DNA of 64,000 nucleotides, from the NCBI GenBank assembly GCA_963708675.1, contig CAVPTO010000003.1, positions 3,224,001 to 3,288,000 on the forward strand, read 5' to 3'. Positions 56,663 through 64,000 of the stretch are shown here, piece by piece. Numbering within the stretch: the first letter of the stretch is position 1; each line of letters opens with the position of its first letter. The position numbers and the translations under genes were made by a program. The DNA comes from DATAXP01 sp963708675. GTDB lineage: Bacteria > Planctomycetota > Planctomycetia > Pirellulales > PNKZ01. A model generated the notes under the pieces. It saw nothing but the letters and a program-made list of their open reading frames with translations, was not told where the DNA came from and ran no database searches.

Positions 56663-56723
56663 AGAATCTCCGATAGGTTGGCAAGCAACGCGTAGCATCA
56701 TCCACCCCGAGCGGACAAACAAG

Positions 56724-58586
56724 TCATCGACTTGGGTTTCCCGTTGGGGTTCCCAAGCGGTCGATCTCGTCTTCACCGGGCAGCCCAAAGCACTGTACGC
56801 TGCCGGTGAACTTTTTGGGAAAGAAGTTCTCGTGTTCTCGCGGGCCCCAAAGGGTGTTGCCGCTGCCGACGTACACTCGGCCCCGCGAGAGCGAAGGGCC
56901 GCAGAAAACGGGGCCGAGCTCGATTTCCTTGAGCAAACTACCGCTCTCGGCGTCGAGCGCGATCAACTTGCCGCTGCCGACGGCAGTGAAGTAAACCACG
57001 CCATTGCCGACGGCGACGCCCGACCCGACGATGTCGCCGACGTTCGTAAACTTCGGTTTGCCAGGCGTTCCGCCCATCTCGGCAATCTTGGGCCGCTCGT
57101 GCCGCCAGCGTTCGGTCGCAAGGTCGACCGAGGTGGCCGTCACCCGCCCGCCGGTCGGCCCTTGCACACGTGTGAGCGGGTTCTCCTGCGTACCCAGTCC
57201 GATGGCATCGATGCCGTTGGTAAAGATCGTTCGGCCATCGGTCGCGCAACCCGATTGCAATCCGCCGATGGAACTCGGCAGCGCCAACACGCGCGGGTCG
57301 TGCTCTGCCAGAGGATTCGTAGGCGAGCCCGTGTAAAGGGGCGTGTGGTTGATGAGCTTGCCATTGTCGGCCCGCAACCAATAGAAACCGCCGTTCTTGC
57401 AGCCGACGCCGACGACTTTCGTTGGCTGTCCGCCGATGTCGATCGTCACGATCTTCGGCGTGTCGCCGATCGAACAATCCTTGTACAGCCCGGTCTCGGG
57501 GTCGTAGGCCCGCATACTGTTGTTCCACTGATCGCCGGGATTGATCTGTGTGTTCCACTTGCGCCGGCCCGTGGCGGCATCCAGGCACACGACGGCGCAA
57601 GAGTCTTCGGTAAACAGCCTGGGATCGTCTGGCGTCGGCTGTCGAGGCGAGGTATTCACGTCGGTGCCGAAGAATAGCGTGTTGGTTTCGGCATCGAACG
57701 AAGGTGTCGACCAGACGCTGCTCGTCGCTGGGCCGAAGTTCCACTTGTGTTCGCCCCACGAATCTTTGACGACGACGGGCGGATCGAGCTTCTCCGGCTT
57801 GGGGCCGACGTCGTACTTCCAAACGATGGCGCCAGACTTCGGATCGAGCGCGACGAGATATCCGCGGCCTGTGCTGCCCGGGTAAGCGGCAGTACCGGCA
57901 AACAATTGTTCCAACGTGCCGCCGCCGAACACGACCTTGCCGTCGGCCAAGATCGGCGAGGCCATCAGGATGTTGTTGAAGTGGGCGTCGGGGAACGTCT
58001 TCGCGCGGCTATCGACTTTCCACCGCTCGGTCCCGGACGCCGCGTCGAGACAGTACATCCAGCCGCCGTTGTCGGCGAAGTAGACCGCTCCATTGTCAAC
58101 AAGCGCCGACGAGAAGATTCCTCCTCCGGTCGCCGCGCCTTGCAGTTTGTCGGCAGTCGGCGGGCCGTCGGTTGTCGGAACGACGGTCTTGCGACCTGAG
58201 TTGTGATAGATCCAGCGAAGCGTGCCGTTCGGCGCCAGTTTGTAGAACGCCGGCAGTGTGGCAGTGCCGAAGTAGACCTCACCGTCGACCACGGTAGGCG
58301 TGGCATGAACGACGCCGATGGCTTCTTGAGAGTCCGCCGCGGGGAATCGCCACTTCTCAACAAGATTGGAAACATTGGCGGGGCTCAGCGTTCTCTCGGC
58401 AGCATTGAACCGCCAACCAGCCGGGTCGTGGTTGTACATCGGCCAGTCGGCGGCGGTTGCAGTCACGCCTCCCTTTTGCAACGGTTGTTGCCCAGCGACG
58501 CGCGAGGCCACAAGCAAGACGAGCGCCGCGAAGAAGACGCGGTGAGTTCTCCCGAGAGTAGCCGCCGCATTTGAGAATTCGATCAT
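56724..58586 (-). CDS. Secreted PQQ-type beta-propeller protein
   Basis: The 620-residue exported protein has a signal peptide (ending RVAGQ). It is an eight-bladed PQQ-type propeller with repeated tryptophan-docking motifs: DAASGTERWKVDSRAK, DPKSGAIVWKYDVG, DAATGRRKWNTQ, ATERWRHERP and DAESGSLLKEIELG. The N-terminus WPMYNHDPAGWRFN with LSPANVSNLVEKW is typical of PQQ dehydrogenase-like proteins. I see no CxxCH haem motif, so if it is a dehydrogenase it would need an external acceptor. The vicinal Cys pair of quinoprotein alcohol dehydrogenases is not evident. It may equally be a non-enzymatic propeller. MarR is divergent 240 bp away. Confidence 0.83.
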   Translation of the reverse strand: MIEFSNAAATLGRTHRVFFAALVLLVASRVAGQQPLQKGGVTATAADWPMYNHDPAGWRFNAAERTLSPANVSNLVEKWRFPAADSQEAIGVVHATPTVVDGEVYFGTATLPAFYKLAPNGTLRWIYHNSGRKTVVPTTDGPPTADKLQGAATGGGIFSSALVDNGAVYFADNGGWMYCLDAASGTERWKVDSRAKTFPDAHFNNILMASPILADGKVVFGGGTLEQLFAGTAAYPGSTGRGYLVALDPKSGAIVWKYDVGPKPEKLDPPVVVKDSWGEHKWNFGPATSSVWSTPSFDAETNTLFFGTDVNTSPRQPTPDDPRLFTEDSCAVVCLDAATGRRKWNTQINPGDQWNNSMRAYDPETGLYKDCSIGDTPKIVTIDIGGQPTKVVGVGCKNGGFYWLRADNGKLINHTPLYTGSPTNPLAEHDPRVLALPSSIGGLQSGCATDGRTIFTNGIDAIGLGTQENPLTRVQGPTGGRVTATSVDLATERWRHERPKIAEMGGTPGKPKFTNVGDIVGSGVAVGNGVVYFTAVGSGKLIALDAESGSLLKEIELGPVFCGPSLSRGRVYVGSGNTLWGPREHENFFPKKFTGSVQCFGLPGEDEIDRLGTPTGNPSR

Positions 58587-58826
58587 GACTCGCAGCCCGC
58601 CGTTTCTTGCGGCAACAGTTCGGTGCGCTGAATCTCCAGCCCTGCACCTCGGACAACGCTCAAAGCATAGACGTTTGACGGCTCCAATATATCTGGAGAA
58701 AACGGCGATTGCCCGTTCGCGGAAAAACGAGGGACAAACTTCTCTTTACAGGCCAATAGTTGACACGTAAAGTATCTGCCGACTTACGACCTCGCTGCCG
58801 ATGATTGCAACTCCGAAGAATCCGTC

Positions 58827-59315
58827 ATGTCGCGACGCTTGCAGCAAGAACTCAAGAAGCGTGGACCGTTCGCCTCGCTGGCGCAGCAGGCGATTCTTGG
58901 GCTCGCGCGCACGACCGATCAGTTGCTCATCCGGCTCGAACGCCTGATCCGCGAACACGATCTGACCGGGCCGCAGTACAACGTGCTTCGCATTCTGCGC
59001 GGGGAAGGGCGTCCGCTGCCGATGCAGGAAATCGCCAGCCGCACGATTCAAGTCGTGCCAGGCATGACCGGATTGGTCGATCGGCTCGAAGCGGCCGGCC
59101 TGGTCAAACGCGAGCGCTGCTCCGAAGATCGCCGCGTGATTTACGTTGCCATCACCAAGCGCGCGCTCGCCGTGCTCGAACAAATCGACGAGCCGCTGTT
59201 GACGCTCGAGAAAGAGCTGCTCGCCTCGATTTCTGCAAAGGAACAAGAACAACTCATCGCGATCCTCGACCGCGTTCGCGCGGGGCTGGAAGAACGCGAT
59301 GCTGCGACAACATGA
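58827..59315 (+). CDS. MarR-family transcriptional regulator
   Basis: The 162-residue protein has the winged-helix MarR fold: N-terminal dimer helix (LAQQAILGLARTTDQLLIRL), LTGPQYNVLRILRGEGRPLP, recognition helix QEIASRTIQVVPGMTGLVDR and the wing LVKRERCSEDRRVIYVAITK, then a C-terminal dimer helix. Such regulators usually repress neighbouring genes and respond to phenolic or oxidative signals. It is divergent from the PQQ-propeller gene and upstream of the YceI gene; MarR and YceI genes are often neighbours, so YceI is a candidate target. Confidence 0.9.
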   Translation: MSRRLQQELKKRGPFASLAQQAILGLARTTDQLLIRLERLIREHDLTGPQYNVLRILRGEGRPLPMQEIASRTIQVVPGMTGLVDRLEAAGLVKRERCSEDRRVIYVAITKRALAVLEQIDEPLLTLEKELLASISAKEQEQLIAILDRVRAGLEERDAATT

Positions 59316-59362
59316 CTTGGAACTCACGAGGCTCGCCGACGGTTCAACAGTTTTACGACAAT

Positions 59363-59444
59363 CAGCCCGAAGCGCAAGCGAGGGACGAGGCGTGATCGAT
59401 GCAACGCCGGAACCCGCCTCTTCCCTCGCTTACGCTTCGGGCTG
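59363..59444. repeat. Inverted repeat between marR and yceI-like gene
   Basis: CAGCCCGAAGCGCAAGCGAG and CTCGCTTACGCTTCGGGCTG form nearly perfect 20-base arms (59363-59382 and 59425-59444) with a 42-base spacer. It is another REP-like palindrome, unrelated to families A-C in sequence. It fills most of the 202-base gap and the YceI gene's promoter must overlap or follow it. Confidence 0.85.
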
Positions 59445-59517
59445 GTAACACTCGCCGGATTCAACTCGTTTCCTGACGATTCATTGTTTACTCCGTTTCA
59501 CAAAGAAGGAACTTCTC

Positions 59518-60093
59518 ATGCGTCTGCAAATGATGGTGGTTGCGACGGCGATCGCTTGCTGCATCACGATGGCCGGCACGATTCACGCGGCCGACACGTA
59601 TGACCTGGACGCGACGCATACCGACGTCTCGTTTCGCGTTTCGCACTTGGGCATTTCGTGGGCGGCGGGACGATTCGACGACGTGCGCGGCGGCTTCACG
59701 ATCGATGCCGCGCAACCGTCGAACACAGCGTTCACGATGACGATCAACTCCAGCAGCATCGACACCAACAACACGAAGCGCGACGATCATCTGCGCAGCC
59801 CGGACTTCTTCAACGCGAAGCAGTTTCCTGTCATCATGTTCAAGAGCACGCAAGTGCAGCCGATCCAAGGTGGCTACGCAGTCACTGGCGATTTCACGAT
59901 GCACGGCGTGACCAAGCCCATCACGATCAACCTCATGGGCGGCGGCGCGAAAGAATTCCCGCCCGGCGTGCAACGCACCGGCTTCAGCGGCGATCTGAAG
60001 CTCAAGCGTTCGGAGTTCGGCATGGACAAGTACGGCGAAGCCGTCGGCGACGAAGTGTTCGTCACCATCAGCTTCGAAGGAACGAAGAAGTAA
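59518..60093 (+). CDS. YceI-family periplasmic protein
   Basis: The 191-residue exported protein has a signal peptide (MRLQMMVVATAIACCITM, ending IHAAD) and the YceI lipocalin-like fold: YDLDATHTDVSFRVSHLGIS, GRFDDVRGGFTID, SSSIDTNNTKRDDHLRSPDF, QFPVIMFKST, DFTMHGVTKPITI and KRSEFGMDKYGEAVGDEV. Such proteins bind isoprenoid chains, often polyisoprenoid quinone-like molecules, in the periplasm. Length is normal. AAGAAGGAACTTCTC precedes the ATG as a ribosome-binding site. Confidence 0.93.
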   Translation: MRLQMMVVATAIACCITMAGTIHAADTYDLDATHTDVSFRVSHLGISWAAGRFDDVRGGFTIDAAQPSNTAFTMTINSSSIDTNNTKRDDHLRSPDFFNAKQFPVIMFKSTQVQPIQGGYAVTGDFTMHGVTKPITINLMGGGAKEFPPGVQRTGFSGDLKLKRSEFGMDKYGEAVGDEVFVTISFEGTKK

Positions 60094-60116
60094 CTTGCAA
60101 ACGCGGGGTCGCTCGG

Positions 60117-61022
60117 ATGCCAAATCCCACGTTGATTCTTGGTACGGTGGTCGTCGCCGCTGTCGCTACGGTGGCAGCGGCGATGTTGATTCTTGCGATC
60201 TTAAAATCCGCCACGACGCAACGCCCCACCGAATGGCCGATGTTGGCGGGCACGGTCGTCGGCGTGGCAGCGGGCGTCGCATGGATGGGCGTCGCCGTCC
60301 ATTGGCCTCCGAACGAGGATCAGGATCGGCTGCTGCTGATCGTGTGGCCCGCACTCGTATTCGCCGAGATCGTGGCGTCGCTCGCAACGACGCCGCGCTG
60401 GTTGGCGTTCTCACTGCGAGCGATCGCCGCGACGATCGCGCTGCCTACATTGTTGTGGGGCACCGTGTATCTCTCGGAGTTGGCCGGTCCCGGAACGCGC
60501 GAATGGTCGTCGCTGCAAATCGCCGCGCACGTGATCGGCTATGGCGCCGTGCTGACCGCGGTGGCCTGCGGAGTGCGCTGCCTCGCCAAGCGCGATCATG
60601 CGCGCTCGGTGTTGATCGGCACGAGCGCGATCGTGGCCGGCAGCGCGGTGATCGTCATGCTCTCAGGCTACGCCAGCGGCGGTCAGTTGGGCTTTCCGTT
60701 GTTGGGTGCGATGGCGGGTGTGTGGGTCACGAGCCTTCTGCTACGACGCAACGACATCACCTCCGTCATCAGTCTCGGCGTCGTTGCCTCGGGCACGTTG
60801 CTGACCCTCGGCAGCTTCTTCGGCAAGCTCCCGATCACGCACGCCGCAGCGATGTTCGTCGGCCTGTTGCTCGGCTGGCTGACCGAACTACCGTGGGTAC
60901 GCGGCTGGAACCCTCAGCTTCGCGCCGTGCTGCGCGTGATTCTGATGCTTTTGCCCACCGTCGTGGCGCTGGTGCTAGCGCAGCAGCGCTTTGTCGCCGA
61001 TTCGGCGGGATATGGGTATTAG
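60117..61022 (+). CDS. Polytopic membrane protein of unknown function
   Basis: The 301-residue protein starts at MPNPTLILG, 24 bp after the YceI stop. It has about nine hydrophobic helices, for example LGTVVVAAVATVAAAMLILAI, MLAGTVVGVAAGVAWMGVAV, IVWPALVFAEIVASLA, IAATIALPTLLWGTVYL and AMFVGLLLGWLTEL, with few conserved polar residues. I do not recognise a family. Close spacing suggests co-transcription with the yceI-like gene. Confidence 0.7.
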   Translation: MPNPTLILGTVVVAAVATVAAAMLILAILKSATTQRPTEWPMLAGTVVGVAAGVAWMGVAVHWPPNEDQDRLLLIVWPALVFAEIVASLATTPRWLAFSLRAIAATIALPTLLWGTVYLSELAGPGTREWSSLQIAAHVIGYGAVLTAVACGVRCLAKRDHARSVLIGTSAIVAGSAVIVMLSGYASGGQLGFPLLGAMAGVWVTSLLLRRNDITSVISLGVVASGTLLTLGSFFGKLPITHAAAMFVGLLLGWLTELPWVRGWNPQLRAVLRVILMLLPTVVALVLAQQRFVADSAGYGY

Positions 61023-61048
61023 CCCACAGCGGAGCGCTCGCGACTTTT

Positions 61049-61187
61049 GATCCTCAGAAAACAAAGTTAATCGCGATGATGCGTTCCATCACCGCTTGCG
61101 ATTTCGCGCATGCCGCCCGTCAGACGCGCGAAACCGCAAGCGGTGATGGAACGCGTATGACCAGGTTCACGCGGTTTTCTGAGGATC
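61049..61187. repeat. MITE-like element D, long copy
   Basis: A 139-bp element has perfect 14-bp terminal inverted repeats GATCCTCAGAAAAC (61049-61062) and GTTTTCTGAGGATC (61174-61187). Inside is the extended palindrome CGTTCCATCACCGCTTGCGA and its mate TCGCAAGCGG-like CGCAAGCGGTGATGGAACGC, carrying the family C core. A shorter inverted copy is at 32682-32776. No transposase frame fits inside. It lies between the membrane protein gene and the oxidoreductase gene. Confidence 0.9.
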
Positions 61188-61364
61188 CATAACCGGGAAA
61201 TCGGCGGCAACGCGGCCCGAATCTCGAAATCGACTGCCGCCTGTTGCGGGGGGCAAGGTTTTCGCCGATGATTTTCCTGGGGCGATAAAACCTTCTGTGC
61301 GCTCAATCTCTTTCTGCTCGGCGGCCGCCACCGGCCGCGGGCATTCACGTTCCGGAGAGCGGTC

Positions 61365-62663
61365 ATGTCGAAAAAGGCTACGCGCGTTCCTCGGCGGCGA
61401 TTTCTCAAGACGGCGCTCTCGGCAAGTGCCGCGGTCATCGGCGCGCCGCACATCATTCCTAGCTCCGCCATCGGTCGCGACGGAGCCGTGCCTCCCAGCG
61501 AGCGCGTGATCGTCGGCGGCATCGGCATCGGCCGACGTGGCGAGTACGACCTGGGCTGCTTCCTCGAACAGAAGGACGTGCAGTTCGCCGCCGTGTGCGA
61601 CGTGAAGCAGGATCGCCGCGTGGCGGTCAAGAAAATCGTCGACAGCAAATACGGCAACGAAAATTGCGACATGATTCGCGACTTCCGCGAGTTGCTCGAT
61701 CGCAAAGATATTGACGCCGTGCTGATCGCGACCGGCCCGAACTGGCACGCCACCGCGTCGATGTACGCCGCCAAGGCAGGCAAAGACATCTACTGCGAAA
61801 AGCCGTGCACGAAGAACATCGAGCAAAGCCTGATCCTCGTCGAAACGATCAACCGCACGGGACGCGTGTTCCAAGTCGGCACGCAGCGTCGCAATCTGCC
61901 GCACTTCGCCTACGCTTGCGAACTCGCGCGGACCGGCAAGCTCGGCAAGCTCACGAAGTTGTACGCACACCCGCGCGGCATGACCGCCATGCCCAGCGGT
62001 TGGCTGCCTCCCGAAAACGCGCCACCCACCGAGGTCGTCGATTGGGACATGTACCTCGGCCCCGCGGCGTACCGTCCTTACAACGCCAAGCTGCTCGATG
62101 GTTTCAACTTCGAGAAGGGGGGCGGCATGATCGGCGCGTTCGGTGGTGGCGGCGTGCTCGAATGGGGATCGCATTGCGTCGACCTGTGCCAGTGGGCCGT
62201 CGGCGATCGCCAGGCCCCGGTCGAATACAACCCGCCGAAAGACGGCCAACTGACGGCTCGCTACGACGACGGCGTCGAGCTGATCTTCCGCGAGACGGGA
62301 TGGTTGCCGCTGGGCTCTTGCCCGGTGCGTTTCGAAGGCGAGACCGGTTGGGTCGAAGCAGGCGACAGCGGGAAGTTGGTGCTCAGCTCGCCGGCGCTGC
62401 TGGCCGGCCAAAAGGTCGCCGAGATCGACGGCTACCCGGCGACGTTCCACGTGCGCGACTTCCTCGACTGCGTGAAGACACGCGGCAAGCCGAAGGGCAA
62501 CGCCGAGGCCGCTTGCCAGGCCCACATCGCTTGCCACGCGGCAAACATCGCGATCTTGCTCGATCGCCAGGTGAAGTACGACCACAAGAAGAGCGAGTTC
62601 AACGGCGACGTGGCCGCCAACCGTTTGCGATCCGAGGCCCTGCGTGAAACGTGGAGGTTGTAA
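61365..62663 (+). CDS. Tat-exported Gfo/Idh/MocA family oxidoreductase
   Basis: The 432-residue protein begins with a twin-arginine signal (VPRRRFLKTALSASAAVIG, RRRFLK at residues 10-15). The Rossmann domain then starts RVIVGGIGIGRRGEYDLG, with the family's ECKP-like motif as YCEKPCTKNIEQS near residue 145 and the substrate-binding part with WDMYLGPAAYRPYN and GGGGVLEWGSHCVDLCQWA (catalytic-type His). Members oxidise sugar or inositol derivatives with NAD(P); planctomycetes carry many exported ones. NAD(P) must be bound before Tat export of the folded enzyme. The two TatA genes in this window fit that export route. Confidence 0.92.
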   Translation: MSKKATRVPRRRFLKTALSASAAVIGAPHIIPSSAIGRDGAVPPSERVIVGGIGIGRRGEYDLGCFLEQKDVQFAAVCDVKQDRRVAVKKIVDSKYGNENCDMIRDFRELLDRKDIDAVLIATGPNWHATASMYAAKAGKDIYCEKPCTKNIEQSLILVETINRTGRVFQVGTQRRNLPHFAYACELARTGKLGKLTKLYAHPRGMTAMPSGWLPPENAPPTEVVDWDMYLGPAAYRPYNAKLLDGFNFEKGGGMIGAFGGGGVLEWGSHCVDLCQWAVGDRQAPVEYNPPKDGQLTARYDDGVELIFRETGWLPLGSCPVRFEGETGWVEAGDSGKLVLSSPALLAGQKVAEIDGYPATFHVRDFLDCVKTRGKPKGNAEAACQAHIACHAANIAILLDRQVKYDHKKSEFNGDVAANRLRSEALRETWRL

Positions 62664-62740
62664 GAGCGATCGTTTATCGACCTTCAACCCATTCCCGAAT
62701 TTCCCGCACTCAAACTCGCATCAATAAAAGGATCACACTC

Positions 62741-64000
62741 ATGCTTAAAACACTCACCACGCTGCATCGCACGTTGCTCACGGTCACGTGTCTCACCGGG
62801 CTGGCGGCTTCAGCCGCCAGCGCCGACGATTACACCACGCTCGCCGCCGAGAAAGAAGCAACATATCTCGCGCAACTTCGCGGCGACGCCTCGCCGGCCG
62901 ACAAGGCCATGGCCTGCAAGTATCTGTCAATCTACGGCTCAGACGCCGCCGTCGCCGAGCTTGCAAAACTCCTCGGCGACGAGCAACTCGCCTCGTGGTC
63001 GCGCATCGCGCTTGAAGCCATCCCCGGCCCCACGGCCGACGAAGCGTTACGCAACGCGATGCCCAAGTTGCAAGGCAAGCTGCTCGCGGGCGCCATCAAC
63101 TCAATCGGCGTGCGTCGCGATGCCGCCGCCGTCGATGCACTCACCGCTCAGTTGAAGAACAACGACACCGAAGTCGCGTCCTCCGCCGCCGTCGCGCTCG
63201 GCCGCATCGGCAACGCCCCGGCGACGCAATCCTTGCGGCAAGCGCTCGCCACTTCCTCCCCCGCCGTGCGCAACGCCGTGGCCGAAGGTTGCGTGCTCTG
63301 CGCCGAGCGACGACTCGCCGAAGGCCAAGCCGCAGCGGCCATCGACCTCTACGACACGCTTCGCAAAACCGATCTGCCACAGCAGCGGATCGTCGAAGCC
63401 ACGCGTGGTTCCATCCTCGCTCGCAAGACGGACGGCATTCCTTTGCTCGTCGAACAACTCAAGTCGTCGGACAAAACGATGTTCAACCTCGGCCTGACAA
63501 CCGCCCGCGAGTTGCCCGGCGGCGAAGTTGGCAAGGCGCTGATGGCCGAAGTCGTCGGCGCCGCGCCGGAACGTGCCGCGTTGCTGCTCTACGTGCTCGC
63601 CGATCGCCGCGACACGGCCGTGTTGCCGCAGGTGCTCGAAGCGGCCAGCAGCGGCCACGAACAAGTGCGCGTCGCGGCGATCAGCATCCTTCCGAAACTC
63701 GGCGACAAATCGTGCGTCGCGCCGCTGTTGAAGATCGCGATGGAGAATAACACCGACCTTGCCGAAGCGGCGAAGACGGCGCTCGCTGGTTTGCCAGGCG
63801 CAACCATCGACGCCGACATCACGAGCCGTTTGGCCAGCGCCGACGGCGCGTCGTTGCCGGCGTTGATCGACATTGTCGGCCGACGTCGCATTCCCGCTAG
63901 CGCCGAGCTGCTCAAGGCGACTGACAACTCGCAAGCAACGGTCCGCGGCGCAGCATGGATGGCGCTCGGAAACACGGTCGGCCCCAACGACCTCAAGGTG
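62741..64000 (+). CDS. Secreted HEAT-repeat protein (3' end beyond window)
   Basis: The frame is open for 420 codons from the ATG at 62741 (AAAGGA 8 bases upstream) to the window end, so the gene is partial. A signal peptide ends AASADD. The rest is a run of HEAT-like helical repeats: AVAELAKLLGDEQLASWSRI, AVDALTAQLKNNDTEVASSA, AVALGRIGNAPATQSLRQAL, VLPQVLEAASSGHEQVRVAA and PLLKIAMENNTDLAEAAKTA. Such secreted repeat proteins are common in planctomycetes and often precede cytochrome c or ThuA domains, which may lie beyond the edge. It follows the oxidoreductase gene by 77 bp and probably shares its operon. Confidence 0.85.
   Translation, partial: MLKTLTTLHRTLLTVTCLTGLAASAASADDYTTLAAEKEATYLAQLRGDASPADKAMACKYLSIYGSDAAVAELAKLLGDEQLASWSRIALEAIPGPTADEALRNAMPKLQGKLLAGAINSIGVRRDAAAVDALTAQLKNNDTEVASSAAVALGRIGNAPATQSLRQALATSSPAVRNAVAEGCVLCAERRLAEGQAAAAIDLYDTLRKTDLPQQRIVEATRGSILARKTDGIPLLVEQLKSSDKTMFNLGLTTARELPGGEVGKALMAEVVGAAPERAALLLYVLADRRDTAVLPQVLEAASSGHEQVRVAAISILPKLGDKSCVAPLLKIAMENNTDLAEAAKTALAGLPGATIDADITSRLASADGASLPALIDIVGRRRIPASAELLKATDNSQATVRGAAWMALGNTVGPNDLKV

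Overview
The window reads as a chromosomal segment of a planctomycete, most likely order Pirellulales. This is inferred from gene content only. The pointers are GC-rich DNA; secreted DUF1080 plus ThuA-like, SMP-30, DUF6807 and Tat-exported Gfo/Idh/MocA proteins; a giant autotransporter-repeat protein with a PEP-CTERM tail; a cytochrome b fused to two c-type haem domains; class Ic ribonucleotide reductase; and dense intergenic palindromes. The lipid A genes lpxD and lpxI and an ExbB/ExbD pair show a diderm envelope. I see no phage, plasmid, transposase or CRISPR.

Layout. 1-5.8 kb (minus): secreted protein, then a translationally coupled lpxD-lpxI-SGNH operon, then a transglutaminase lipoprotein. 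6.4-7.7 kb (plus): two uncharacterised proteins. 7.8-14.2 kb (minus): DUF1080/ThuA protein, cytochrome b-c fusion, Rieske protein, NrnA-like DHH phosphoesterase, RibF. 14.3-16.3 kb (plus): Ppx/GppA and a thioredoxin. 16.4-22.0 kb (minus): valS carrying a repeat-derived insert, and cimA behind an Ile-rich leader peptide and terminator. 22.3-29.7 kb (minus): SMP-30 protein, protease/thioredoxin lipoprotein, esterase, DUF6807 protein, outer-membrane protein. 30.1-40.6 kb (plus): redoxin protein, small membrane protein, BON protein, lipoprotein, ExbB, ExbD, a TonB-like/cyclase-fold protein, two TatA paralogues, a secreted protein. Then tRNA-Val and the roughly 2,300-residue PEP-CTERM protein (41.5-48.4 kb). 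48.8-55.4 kb (plus): hydrolase/CapA fusion, cobalamin riboswitch, nrdA, nrdB. 55.6-58.6 kb (minus): alpha/beta hydrolase and PQQ-type propeller. 58.8-64 kb (plus): MarR, YceI, membrane protein, Gfo/Idh/MocA oxidoreductase, HEAT-repeat protein running off the end.

The two best regulatory stories are (i) cimA, whose upstream region has the parts of an isoleucine transcription attenuator, and (ii) a B12 riboswitch ahead of a Mn/Fe-type (class Ic) ribonucleotide reductase, which suggests B12-dependent switching between reductase classes. The most unusual genomic feature is repeat DNA inside genes: two 180-bp palindrome-bearing units lie in frame within valS, and a 38-bp palindromic repeat occurs twice in frame in the TonB-like gene.

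Caveat: valS, ribF, nrdA and the giant protein gene are broken by single-base losses, nearly all in short G or C runs (8 sites), and cimA by one further shift. Because several of these genes should be essential, consensus errors are the simplest explanation. I annotate each as one CDS over its full span.
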